Origin: JAGQYH01 sp041393015
GTDB taxonomy: Bacteria; Bacteroidota; Bacteroidia; Chitinophagales; JADIYW01
Length of the DNA: 64,000 nt
Reading direction: 5' to 3'
Assembly (NCBI GenBank): GCA_041393015.1
Contig: JAWKKV010000006.1
Location: forward strand, 186,001-250,000
A program made the position numbers and the translations under genes. Under the pieces are notes generated by a model that ran no database searches, was not told the DNA's origin, and saw only the letters and a list, made by a program, of their open reading frames with translations. Positions 1 through 7,529 of the stretch are shown in pieces (the stretch's first letter is position 1; each line of letters starts with the position of its first letter).

Positions 1-199
1 CACTAATTTTTAATGGAGATGGCGTTGTACTTTCTGATTGTTTGAATTCAAAACATTTATCCCCTGCTTGAATTTCTGCATGATTAAAACGTATGATATC
101 CTTTTCATCAGGATTACCAAGAAAAATACTTTTAGCCGGTATACAACTAGTTAAACAAAACAGAAAAAGGTAAAAAAAGTAGTAAGTATTTAATTTCAT
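1..199 (-). CDS. N-terminal part of a lipoprotein (runs off the window)
   Basis: The reading frame opens with ATG at 199 on the minus strand and continues through the window edge without a stop, giving about 66 residues. The first 19 residues form a lipoprotein signal: a short basic and aromatic start, a Phe/Leu-rich core and the lipobox LTSC, so Cys19 should be lipidated. After it comes a mainly polar stretch (NPDEKDIIRF, then AGDKCFEF). The gene follows the DUF4861 gene by 30 bp on the same strand, so the two are probably co-transcribed. The visible part is too short for a family call. Some Bacteroidota serine-hydrolase lipoproteins begin in a similar style, but that is only a guess. Confidence 0.55.
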   Translation of the reverse strand, partial: MKLNTYYFFYLFLFCLTSCIPAKSIFLGNPDEKDIIRFNHAEIQAGDKCFEFKQSESTTPSPLKIS

Positions 200-229
200 G
201 AATCAGTAGTTATTATCTCGTTTTGCCGT

Positions 230-1138
230 TTATTTAGCAATCAATTTTAGTTGTAATTGTTCCACATAATTTTCAAAAGCTTCATAGGTGTTCAAATCGG
301 ATTGTTCTTTTTCATTGGAAGAAGTCACATAATATTTAAGGTATGAAGTAGGTTTAGAAATCAACAAATGCTCTTTTTCTGTAATCTTATTACTTTGAAA
401 ATTGGCTGTATCGTAAAGTAAAGCAACACCAAGATTAAAGACAGCGTGCTTTTCATGAGAATCATAATCTCCCCAAGCAATAACACTTCCATCTGTTGAA
501 GCGACTATTAATTCATCATGAATAGGTATTCCGGTGGCAAGCTCTAAAGCCGTTCCATTCAACTCTCTTACTTCAATAACAGCATGCCTGGTATCAATTT
601 GAGTAGTAAGCTTAAACTCTACATCAATTAAACCATCTTTAAAAGGAATAGCATAAGAAGTGATTACAATTTGAGCTAAAGTGTCGTTCAAAATTACTTC
701 AGCGGTTCTTTTAGCAACCGGACCTAAGTTTTGGAAATCATTGCCATTCCATAGCTTAATACCACCCAAACCCGTTGTTTTTCCGGCTTGATAATTATCA
801 GAACCAAAGCCTTCTGCTCGTTGTAATTTACTTGGATACCATTTTGTCTTTTTCAATTCTAATCCAGGCTTGAATTTTGAAAATATATCTACGCCTCCAA
901 AATCATTGAAATACACTCTAAAAGCCACCCATAAATTTTCTATCGCCGGACCATGATGCCCAAGTTTTAGATATAAACTGCCCTTATCTGATGATATAGA
1001 GTCAACGTAATCTCCTGAACTTTTCCAGAATAAACTTGCATCTAAACCCTGTTCATCTGATATTCTGTTTTGGGCAACCATTATGTTACACGTACAAAAA
1101 AAACCTATGGCTAAAACCAAAAGTATATTCCCATTCAT
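230..1138 (-). CDS. Secreted DUF4861 family protein
   Basis: A 302-residue exported protein with a signal peptide (residues 1-22, ending ...NIMVAQ) and no further membrane segment. The body resembles DUF4861 proteins of Bacteroidota, with the HHGPAIENLWVAFRVYF stretch near residue 60 followed by a DIFSKFKPGLEL-like motif. Members are often found near polysaccharide-degradation genes and have a carbohydrate-binding or lyase-like beta fold, but I know of no firmly assigned reaction. It lies 30 bp upstream of a lipoprotein gene on the same strand. The family call rests on motif memory; the export prediction is read directly from the sequence. Confidence 0.7.
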   Translation of the reverse strand: MNGNILLVLAIGFFCTCNIMVAQNRISDEQGLDASLFWKSSGDYVDSISSDKGSLYLKLGHHGPAIENLWVAFRVYFNDFGGVDIFSKFKPGLELKKTKWYPSKLQRAEGFGSDNYQAGKTTGLGGIKLWNGNDFQNLGPVAKRTAEVILNDTLAQIVITSYAIPFKDGLIDVEFKLTTQIDTRHAVIEVRELNGTALELATGIPIHDELIVASTDGSVIAWGDYDSHEKHAVFNLGVALLYDTANFQSNKITEKEHLLISKPTSYLKYYVTSSNEKEQSDLNTYEAFENYVEQLQLKLIAK

Positions 1139-1372
1139 TCCAAAAAATATTTAATAAGTCTAGTTATGGTTTTTATAACAATCATATACATCGTAATAAA
1201 AAACCAAGTTAGCATTATTTAAAAGATGAAGTATGGATCAACTTAAAATAGCACTCATAGTTAAATACTAAGAGTAGAAAATAGATGTTAAAATCTAATT
1301 GAGATAGGACTATTTTTTACCTCAAAAAACTCGTTCCTTTAACTTTCAATTTTCATCTAAAAATTTAGAGAA

Positions 1373-2311
1373 ATGTCTGTAAAGGGAACAAAATTCAATT
1401 TTAAAAATCAAACTAACTTTTATTTAGGAAAAGTTAGGGATGTTTACAGTATTGGGCAAGATACTTTAGTAATGGTTGCCAGTGATAGAATTTCAGCTTT
1501 TGATGTGGTTTTACCCAAAACGATTCCATTTAAAGGGCAAGTTTTAAATCAAATTGCCGCTAAATTTTTAGAAGCTACCAAAGATATTGTGCCAAATTGG
1601 GTGGAAAGTGTTCCCGACCCAAATGTTACCATCGGTAAGCGGTGTGAGCCATTTATGGTAGAAATGGTGATTAGAGGATATTGCACCGGGCATGCTTGGA
1701 GAACTTATAAAACAGGTGAAAGAGTTTTATGTGGCGTAACAATGCCGGAAGGGTTGAAAGAACATGATAAATTTCCTGAGCCCATCATTACTCCCTCCAC
1801 AAAGGCAGCACAAGGCAAACACGATGAAGATATTTCCAAAGAAGAAATCTTGGCAAAAGGATTAGTGAGCGCTGAAGATTACGCTAAGTTGGAAGCCTAC
1901 ACAAAAGCTTTATATGCGAAAGGCAGTGAAATGGCAGCCGAAAGAGGACTTATATTAGTGGATACAAAATATGAGTTTGGTAAAATCGGTGATCAAATTA
2001 CTTTAATGGATGAGATCCATACACCGGATAGCTCAAGGTATTTTTATGCAGATGGATATGAAGAGAGACAAGCCAATAATGAGCCCCAAAAGCAATTATC
2101 AAAAGAGTTTGTTCGCCAATGGTTAATTGAAAATGGATTCCAAGGGAAAGAAGGTCAAAAAGTACCTTTTATGTCTGATGAGTTTGTTCAATCTATTAGT
2201 GAAAGATATATTGAGTTGTACGAAAATATTGTTGGTGAAAAATTTGTAAAAGCAGATCAAACCAATATTGAAGAAAGAATTAGGAAGAATATTGAAGCGG
2301 CTTTAGCTTAA
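1373..2311 (+). CDS. purC: Phosphoribosylaminoimidazole-succinocarboxamide synthase (SAICAR synthetase)
   Basis: This cytoplasmic enzyme condenses CAIR with aspartate, using ATP, to make SAICAR in de novo purine synthesis. The 312-residue product is the long form common in Bacteroidota and yeast. Visible motifs are the nucleotide-binding GKVRDVYSIG (residues 19-28), the SDRISAFDV loop, RCEPFMVEMVIRGYCTGHAW in the substrate site, DTKYEFG near residue 197 and DEIHTPDSSRY. The start follows a 230-bp gap without coding signal. The gene stands alone and converges with the aldose epimerase gene, only 2 bp separating the two stops. No riboswitch-like structure is evident upstream. Confidence 0.97.
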   Translation: MSVKGTKFNFKNQTNFYLGKVRDVYSIGQDTLVMVASDRISAFDVVLPKTIPFKGQVLNQIAAKFLEATKDIVPNWVESVPDPNVTIGKRCEPFMVEMVIRGYCTGHAWRTYKTGERVLCGVTMPEGLKEHDKFPEPIITPSTKAAQGKHDEDISKEEILAKGLVSAEDYAKLEAYTKALYAKGSEMAAERGLILVDTKYEFGKIGDQITLMDEIHTPDSSRYFYADGYEERQANNEPQKQLSKEFVRQWLIENGFQGKEGQKVPFMSDEFVQSISERYIELYENIVGEKFVKADQTNIEERIRKNIEAALA

Positions 2312-2313
2312 TG

Positions 2314-3240
2314 TTACTTTTTGTTTTCTATTTCCCATCTTGATGTCCATTTATAAGTAGCAGTTGGTGCTAATGTTACTAATCCTACGCCATTGTTAAA
2401 GGCATCTGGAGCACAAGTCATAGGTTCAATAGCTATGGCATTTCTTTCTTTCGGAATATACAATTGAATGTAATTTTCCTTATCATTTGGGCCATCAATT
2501 GATAAGGAAAGTGAGAAATCATATTTTGGATAATTTAATTCTAAAGCAGGGGTTGGCTTTCTGTTTACAATAAAACAATGATCCACTTCTACGTTTCCAA
2601 TTGGTTTTAACTCTTCATACTGATTAAAGTCAATTTGTTCTCCTGTCGGAATCTTTCTTTCATCCACGATTACTTTTTTGGCGTTTGGCATTTTCATTTT
2701 TAAATGATCAACCCCAATACCTAAATCGCTAAAATAAGGATGCCAACCTAAGCCAATTGGAATAGATTGATTGCTTTTATTGGTCAATTGTATTTCTTGT
2801 TCAAAGCCTTTATCCTTTAGCCTATAAATTATTTGCAATTGAAATGGAAATGGATAGCCAGAAATTTGTCCATCATAATCATCATCCAATTCAATAGATG
2901 TCTCATACAATAGATAACTCATTTCCTTATTGTAGACAAAGCCGTGCATGGCATGATCAAACTTATCATTACAATCTAATTGATAACTCACACCATTCGA
3001 CTCAAATTTCCCATCTTTAATTCTATTCGGAAATGGTGCTAAACAAACACCTTTAAATCTATGCCTATTTGTTTCTTCTATGCTAGAATAACCATCAATC
3101 AAATTGAGATAATGACCATCAATTAAAACCTCAAATCGGTTTAAAGCACCACCATAATCGGGTAAGACGCCAACCCTAATGTTTTTACTGGCGTTAGAAA
3201 TAATAACCTCGTTTAATCCATTATAATTTTCACTATTCAT
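2314..3240 (-). CDS. Aldose 1-epimerase family protein
   Basis: A 308-residue soluble protein of the GalM/YihR-like aldose 1-epimerase superfamily, which interconverts the alpha and beta anomers of hexoses. It shows the superfamily's galactose-mutarotase motifs: HAMHGFVYN near residue 100, supplying a catalytic-type histidine, and GLGWHPYF near residue 165, with the second conserved histidine. An acidic residue in IAIEPM near the C-terminus is the likely general base. No signal peptide is present, so it should be cytoplasmic. Some members act on phosphorylated or unusual sugars, so the exact substrate is open. A TACATTTG box on the minus strand (3246-3253) lies just upstream of the start codon. 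Confidence 0.85.
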   Translation of the reverse strand: MNSENYNGLNEVIISNASKNIRVGVLPDYGGALNRFEVLIDGHYLNLIDGYSSIEETNRHRFKGVCLAPFPNRIKDGKFESNGVSYQLDCNDKFDHAMHGFVYNKEMSYLLYETSIELDDDYDGQISGYPFPFQLQIIYRLKDKGFEQEIQLTNKSNQSIPIGLGWHPYFSDLGIGVDHLKMKMPNAKKVIVDERKIPTGEQIDFNQYEELKPIGNVEVDHCFIVNRKPTPALELNYPKYDFSLSLSIDGPNDKENYIQLYIPKERNAIAIEPMTCAPDAFNNGVGLVTLAPTATYKWTSRWEIENKK

Positions 3241-3621
3241 ACTTGCAAATGTATAAGATTTTAGAGGTAATCATTATTCAATGACTTCTATATTAAAAGG
3301 ATTAATCCATACTTTATGAATTACCATTTTGGAAATTATTGACACTATAAAAAGATACATCAATTCTGCTTTTGATTGATCCGAAAAAAGTGCTAATAAT
3401 TCAATAATATGTCAATGAGATTTTTGACAAACTAATTCTACATCCTTTTGTTATATACTTTATAAAATTAGAGCTATGAACATTCACTCGGATATTGATC
3501 CCAATAATTCAAATGCACTTTTACAATACTGTGTCATTTTATAACTATTTAATTCATTCTAAAAACAATATTGATTGATATCGCAGGTATTGTCTTGAAT
3601 TATAAGCAGACTATACGGTTT

Positions 3622-3637
3622 TGTGATTTAAATCACG
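3622..3637. promoter_or_regulatory. CRP/FNR-type palindrome (putative operator)
   Basis: The sequence TGTGATTTAAATCACG contains a perfect 14-bp inverted repeat (GTGATTTAAATCAC) and matches the CRP consensus TGTGA-N6-TCACA at nine of its ten fixed positions. It lies about 20 bp upstream of the TATATTTG box in front of the DUF983 gene. Bacteroidota do encode CRP/FNR-family regulators, but their binding consensus varies, so the assignment to that family is inference. Confidence 0.4.
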
Positions 3638-3657
3638 TAGCTAAATATTGTAATTGA

Positions 3658-3665
3658 TATATTTG
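3658..3665 (+). promoter_or_regulatory. Bacteroidota -7 promoter box
   Basis: TATATTTG matches the Bacteroidota -7 consensus TAnnTTTG. No good TTG -33 box is found at the usual 17-23 bp upstream spacing, so this may be an activator-dependent promoter using the palindrome at 3622-3637. If it is real, transcription starts near 3671, which favours the TTG start codon at 3681 for the downstream gene. Confidence 0.4.
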
Positions 3666-3680
3666 CCTAAAATAGTCGAT

Positions 3681-4064
3681 TTGAAAAAAGAGTCAATAGC
3701 TTATGGAATTTTAAAATTTAAGTGTCCTCGTTGTCACGAAGGAGACTTATTCACCCATAGCAATCACTATGATTTAGCCAATTTTTTAAAAATGCATAAA
3801 AACTGTCCGGTCTGTAACCAAACCTATAATCCTGAACCTGGATTTTATTTTGGTGCTGCGTATATTAGCTATGGAGTGGGTGTGGCTATTGCGATCATTG
3901 CAGCAATCATTGCATTAGCATTAGGCTATAGAGAACCAGGAACTATCATAGCAGCTATTCTTATTCCAACGGTTATTTTAGCACCTATCAACTTTAGAAT
4001 TTCTAGATCTATTTGGGCAAATATTTTCATCAAATATAAAGGTGTTCCTAAGAAAAATGACTAA
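3681..4064 (+). CDS. DUF983 family membrane protein
   Basis: A small zinc-ribbon-like membrane protein of unknown function. Two CxxC knuckles (CPRC near residue 15, CPVC near residue 43) precede two hydrophobic segments of about 20 residues each (YISYGVGVAIAIIAAIIAL and a second starting TIIAAILIPTVIL). The PEPGFYFGAAYISYG stretch is typical of DUF983. No ATG occurs before the CxxC motifs. The frame is open from a TTG at 3654, but TTG at 3681 gives the usual 13-14 residues before the first Cys and lies downstream of the -7 box, so I prefer it. It converges with the WbqC gene. Confidence 0.85.
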   Translation: MKKESIAYGILKFKCPRCHEGDLFTHSNHYDLANFLKMHKNCPVCNQTYNPEPGFYFGAAYISYGVGVAIAIIAAIIALALGYREPGTIIAAILIPTVILAPINFRISRSIWANIFIKYKGVPKKND

Positions 4065-4091
4065 GCTCGCTTTGTGTCAAAATTCTTTTCT

Positions 4092-4311
4092 GACACGAAT
4101 TTCACGGAATTAATTCATTAGACAAATTAATTACTCTGATATCAAAGTCAAAATTAAAGATCTTACTTAAATAAACTCAAGACAAAATTTTGAATTCAAT
4201 TACATAGATTATGCCGCTTAAGCGGCAAGTTAATTAGTGAGATTGTACTTGCTTAGAAAGTTAGCAGTATAAATCACATTTATATTTGTGATAATTAGTG
4301 AAATTCGTGTC
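4092..4311. repeat. 220-bp element with 14-bp terminal inverted repeats
   Basis: GACACGAATTTCAC at 4092-4105 is exactly inverted as GTGAAATTCGTGTC at 4298-4311. The interior is AT-rich and non-coding. Near its middle lies the perfect 16-bp palindrome TGCCGCTTAAGCGGCA (4212-4227). It fills the gap between the convergent DUF983 and WbqC genes. The size and termini resemble a miniature inverted-repeat element, although no flanking target-site duplication is obvious. The centre palindrome could also act as a bidirectional terminator. Confidence 0.5.
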
Positions 4312-4332
4312 CTAATAGAAAAGCGAAAACAT

Positions 4333-4974
4333 CTATTGAATAATTTTCACCTGATTCTGCAAATAATCAAGCGACTCCGGTCCTAAGTTAAACAGCAAAT
4401 CCATAATACTTAAATTGCCTATAAAACCATGCTTCTCTGCAAATACTTGCAAATATTCAGGCATATCTATCCTATCACTTAGAATATTCTTGGCTTCATT
4501 AGGATGAATAATCTCCCTAGCGTCTATAATGCCTTGCTCTAAGTTCATTTCATACTTGGTAGTTAATGGCCATTCTGCTTTCAAACCCAGTAACGCCTTC
4601 ACTTGATTGATAAAATGCAAATTATAATCCATTAAGGACGATAATTCTAACTCATACAAGGCTTGAAACTCCATCTCATAAAACTCAAAAAACGGAGAAG
4701 ATCTGTAGGCAGAACACAAAGATTCCCAATGCAACTTTCGCCAATCGTGATCATACGAAATTTGAACATCTTTCATAGTAGAACGCTGCCCCTTCCCTTT
4801 CTTCAATGGAATCGACAACCTTAATAAACCATTGGCACCATAAACATGACATCTATTTCTATAAGACCCTTTTCTAAAATAAGAGTGCTGTTCAATAGAT
4901 ACTTCATCGGCTTTTGCCGCTAAAGACCACCAAGCAATGCTCGGCGCGTAATGACAATCTAATACTAACTTCAA
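4333..4974 (-). CDS. WbqC family protein
   Basis: A 213-residue cytoplasmic protein of the WbqC-like family. Family features visible are the early YAPSIAWWSLAAKADEV stretch, the YRNRCHVYGANG motif near residue 40, the basic LSIPLKKGKGQ segment and DWRKLHWESLCSAYRSSPFFEFY near residue 95. Some members sit in O-antigen clusters, and the family is proposed to act in transfer or modification of an activated sugar or amino acid; the reaction is not settled. Here it sits tail to tail with DUF983 and divergent, 56 bp apart, from a lipid A-type acyltransferase, which fits an envelope role by context only. Confidence 0.85.
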   Translation of the reverse strand: MKLVLDCHYAPSIAWWSLAAKADEVSIEQHSYFRKGSYRNRCHVYGANGLLRLSIPLKKGKGQRSTMKDVQISYDHDWRKLHWESLCSAYRSSPFFEFYEMEFQALYELELSSLMDYNLHFINQVKALLGLKAEWPLTTKYEMNLEQGIIDAREIIHPNEAKNILSDRIDMPEYLQVFAEKHGFIGNLSIMDLLFNLGPESLDYLQNQVKIIQ

Positions 4975-5030
4975 TGTTCAAAAACTTTGTGATACTTCAA
5001 TAATAATTATCTTTCACCAACAAATAACGA

Positions 5031-5915
5031 ATGATTTTTTTAAAGCCCATAATATTGTTGCTTTCTTTTCTCTCCATGAAAAGTCTGTATGTTATTTCTA
5101 ATGTGCTTTATTTCTTCACTTTTTATGTATTTACCTATCGCAGAGCCGTCGTTCGTAAGAACCTTTCCATGAGTTTTCCGCACTATTCCAATCTACAAAT
5201 TCAGGAAATTGAAAGGAAATTTTACCGTCATTTTTGCGATCTTATTGTAGAAAGTATCAAAGCCAATCGAATTTCAGAAGAAGAATTAAATAAAAGAGTA
5301 ACGCTAACAAACATAGAATTACTAGAAAACTTAATTATCAGCGGAAAAAGTTTAGCAGGAGTTTTAGGCCATATGGGCAATTGGGAATGGGCGGTGCTAA
5401 GAATGGCACAATCGGTTACTTTTCCGGTAAATGCTTTGTATCAACCTTCCTCCAGCAAACGATTCGACAATTGGATGAAAAAGAACAGAAGTAGATTTGG
5501 CGCAACGCTAGTGGCGACTACAGAAATTAAAAGTCTTATCAAAAATTTGGAAAAGGAACCCATTGGTATTGGCTTTTTAGCCGACCAAACACCGGTTAAT
5601 GTTGAGAAAGCACATTGGACCTATTTTTTACGGCAAACCACACCCGTATATACCGGCGTAGAAAAAATGGCGATCAAATATAATTTAGCTGTGGTGTATT
5701 TAAACATCAGTAAAACAGGAAGAGGACAATACCATATTGATTTTGAATTGATAACCGACAATCCCAAAAGTTTAGCACCTGGAGAAATTACAGAAATCCA
5801 TACCAAAATGCTCGAAACCAATATCATCAAACAACCTGAAATTTGGCTCTGGAGTCACCGCAGATGGAAAAGAAGTCATTTGAAACCAAAAGAAGTAACC
5901 ATCAATAGACCTTAA
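5031..5915 (+). CDS. Lysophospholipid / lipid A acyltransferase family protein
   Basis: A 294-residue inner-membrane acyltransferase of the HtrB/LpxL/LpxM family, which adds a secondary acyl chain to the lipid A precursor. A hydrophobic N-terminus (residues 1-35) anchors it. The catalytic HX4E motif is seen as GHMGNWEW (His114, Glu119), followed by NALYQPSSSKRFDNWM and GFLADQTP, both family signatures. ACP- or CoA-linked donors are possible and cannot be told apart here. The gene is divergent from WbqC and followed by a repeat-rich gap, so it is probably transcribed alone. Confidence 0.88.
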   Translation: MIFLKPIILLLSFLSMKSLYVISNVLYFFTFYVFTYRRAVVRKNLSMSFPHYSNLQIQEIERKFYRHFCDLIVESIKANRISEEELNKRVTLTNIELLENLIISGKSLAGVLGHMGNWEWAVLRMAQSVTFPVNALYQPSSSKRFDNWMKKNRSRFGATLVATTEIKSLIKNLEKEPIGIGFLADQTPVNVEKAHWTYFLRQTTPVYTGVEKMAIKYNLAVVYLNISKTGRGQYHIDFELITDNPKSLAPGEITEIHTKMLETNIIKQPEIWLWSHRRWKRSHLKPKEVTINRP

Positions 5916-6167
5916 TACTTTTATCCTTAATTCTTTAAACTTTATACTTTAATCCTTTTCCCTTTACACTTCAACAAGGGCGTTGCCTTTCGTTTGCATT
6001 TAGTAAATAACAAAATCATATAAAACAAACAAGCAAAGGTTAATTCTAATAATGCAAATACTAACCCCTCAAGGCCGGGCTATTCGCTCCAAGTCCTCGT
6101 TCGTTCCTCACTCCGGGCTGTAAATCCTGAAGAATTGAAGGACTATCCCTAACGCGGCATTCGTATA

Positions 6168-6199
6168 AAACCTGTTAGGTTCGCGAACCTAACAGGTTT
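6168..6199. repeat. Perfect 32-bp palindrome
   Basis: The half-site AAACCTGTTAGGTTCG is followed directly by its exact reverse complement, leaving no loop. Palindromes containing AACCTAACAGG are recurrent intergenic repeats in Bacteroidota. As RNA it could fold into a strong hairpin, but no T-run follows on either strand, so a simple terminator role is not supported. Confidence 0.75.
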
Positions 6200-6207
6200 A
6201 GAAAAAT

Positions 6208-6255
6208 CACGGCAGCTAGAAAGGCATTTTTGCGTGGCGCGATTGATTTGACTTG
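6208..6255 (+). repeat. Dispersed repeat, copy 1
   Basis: This 48-bp block (core GGCAGCTAGAA, then GCGTGGCGCGATTGATTTG) aligns at roughly 80 percent identity, with one gap, to the reverse complement of 56672-56718. Both copies lie in intergenic DNA. The sequences outside the shared block differ. Confidence 0.6.
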
Positions 6256-6491
6256 TCTTGTGCTTCCGCCAATGCTTCAGCGACACGCGGTTTGTTTCTC
6301 CTGAGTAAATCGAAGGAGGGACTAAGCAAAAGAAACAGGAATAATACTTGAGAGCATGGTTTTTATATTCAAGAACACACTTCTAATCATAAACCGATGG
6401 GCACATCAAAAAATCGTCACTTCGTTTCGTTTTTTTTGATTCGCAATGACGTCATTTAATTCTCTCAACTTTTCGTTTCTTTGCAGCATAA

Positions 6492-7529
6492 ATGGATCAT
6501 CAACCTAGCATAGCTGTTGTAATACTCAACTGGAATGGTATAAACCTCTTAAAAGAGTTTCTTCCATCCGTTATTCAACACAGTCAATACCCAAACACCA
6601 CTATCTATGTGGCAGATAATGCTTCCTCTGATGATTCCATTGAATATCTAAAGAATAACTATAAAGATACAGTAGCCATTATCCAAAATGATGGCAATTA
6701 TGGCTATGCCAAAGGGTATAATGTGGCGCTACAAAATTTAAAGGAAGACTATTTCATTCTTTTAAACTCTGATGTAGAAGTCACCGAAAATTGGCTAAAT
6801 CCATTAATTAGCTTAATGGAATCGGATAAAAGTATTGCAGCTTGCCAACCTAAACTACTACAATATAAAGCCAAAGAATATTTTGAATATGCCGGCGCTT
6901 GTGGCGGTTTCGTAGACAAACACGGTTATCCATTTTGCAGAGGAAGGATTTTTGATTCGTTTGAAAAAGATGAACATCAATATGAAGATACAATAGATAT
7001 TTTTTGGGCGAGCGGTGCATGCTTAGTCATTCGATCGCACTTATTTTTCGAGTCTAAAGGTTTTGAAGAAGACTTTTTTGCGCACATGGAAGAAATTGAT
7101 CTATGCTGGCGATTACAACGAATGGGTTATTCAATTAAGGTTTGCCCCAGTTCAACCGTTTATCACTTAGGTGGCGGTACTTTACAAAAAATGAATCCAA
7201 GAAAAACCTACTTAAACTTTAGGAATAATAGGTTGATGGTCACCAAAAACATTGCCTCTAATCGTTTTCTCTTCAATTTTATTTTTAGAGATTTCATGGA
7301 TATTTTAGCCATGATTCAAGCTTTAGCTTATGGCAATCTAAAAGAAAGCTATGCCATACTAAAGGCTTTTATCGATTTCCATTTGATGTTGCCAAAATGG
7401 ATTCAAAAAAGAAGGGCTTTAAAGCTAAAATTAGCGCCCATTCAAAAATCAAAAACGTACTTATATCCAAGAAGTATCGTTTTTCAGTATTTTATAAAGA
7501 AAATTAAACATTTTAAAGATTTAGCATGA
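6492..7529 (+). CDS. Glycosyltransferase family 2
   Basis: A 345-residue GT2 enzyme that should transfer a sugar from a nucleotide donor to a growing surface glycan on the cytoplasmic side of the inner membrane. It begins directly with the GT-A fold: IAVVILNWNG near residue 7, then VADNASSDDS near residue 40 and the metal-binding region FILLNSDVEV near residue 90 (an NSD in place of the usual DxD). WASGACLVIRSHLF and EEIDLCWRLQRMGY, with the ED-type catalytic region, follow near residues 175 and 205, as in rhamnosyltransferase-like proteins. Its last four bases (ATGA) overlap the start of the next gene, so the pair is translationally coupled. Confidence 0.9.
   Translation: MDHQPSIAVVILNWNGINLLKEFLPSVIQHSQYPNTTIYVADNASSDDSIEYLKNNYKDTVAIIQNDGNYGYAKGYNVALQNLKEDYFILLNSDVEVTENWLNPLISLMESDKSIAACQPKLLQYKAKEYFEYAGACGGFVDKHGYPFCRGRIFDSFEKDEHQYEDTIDIFWASGACLVIRSHLFFESKGFEEDFFAHMEEIDLCWRLQRMGYSIKVCPSSTVYHLGGGTLQKMNPRKTYLNFRNNRLMVTKNIASNRFLFNFIFRDFMDILAMIQALAYGNLKESYAILKAFIDFHLMLPKWIQKRRALKLKLAPIQKSKTYLYPRSIVFQYFIKKIKHFKDLA

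Larger units (their letters stand above)
3241..3680. other. Intergenic region between divergent genes (no gene seen)
   Basis: This AT-rich stretch separates the minus-strand epimerase gene from the plus-strand DUF983 gene. I see no protein-like frame and no tRNA-like fold. Its noteworthy contents are a TACATTTG box facing the epimerase (3246-3253), a perfect 14-bp palindrome at 3623-3636 that fits a CRP-type operator, and a TATATTTG box (3658-3665) facing DUF983. Confidence 0.6.
5916..6491. repeat. Island of dispersed repeat modules (no gene)
   Basis: This 576-bp gap has no coding frame but a string of separate modules. They are: a pyrimidine-rich degenerate repeat built on CTTTAATCC (about 5916-5985); a GC-richer block (6071-6160) with GGCCGGGCTATTCGCTCC and ending CTATCCCTAACGCGG; a perfect 32-bp palindrome (6168-6199); a 48-bp block (6208-6255) with a diverged inverted copy at 56672-56718; and a block with TCGTCACTTCG and CGCAATGACGTCAT (6413-6455). 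Sequences of this style recur between genes in many Bacteroidota genomes. The local base composition is clearly richer in G+C than the flanking genes. Confidence 0.65.

Noticed and set aside
3246..3253. TACATTTG box close to the epimerase start as a leaderless promoter (similarly 8965-8972 before guaA)
   Set aside because: The boxes match the -7 consensus, but they end only 6-7 bp before the ATG and have no TTG at proper spacing, so a leaderless transcript cannot be claimed from sequence alone.
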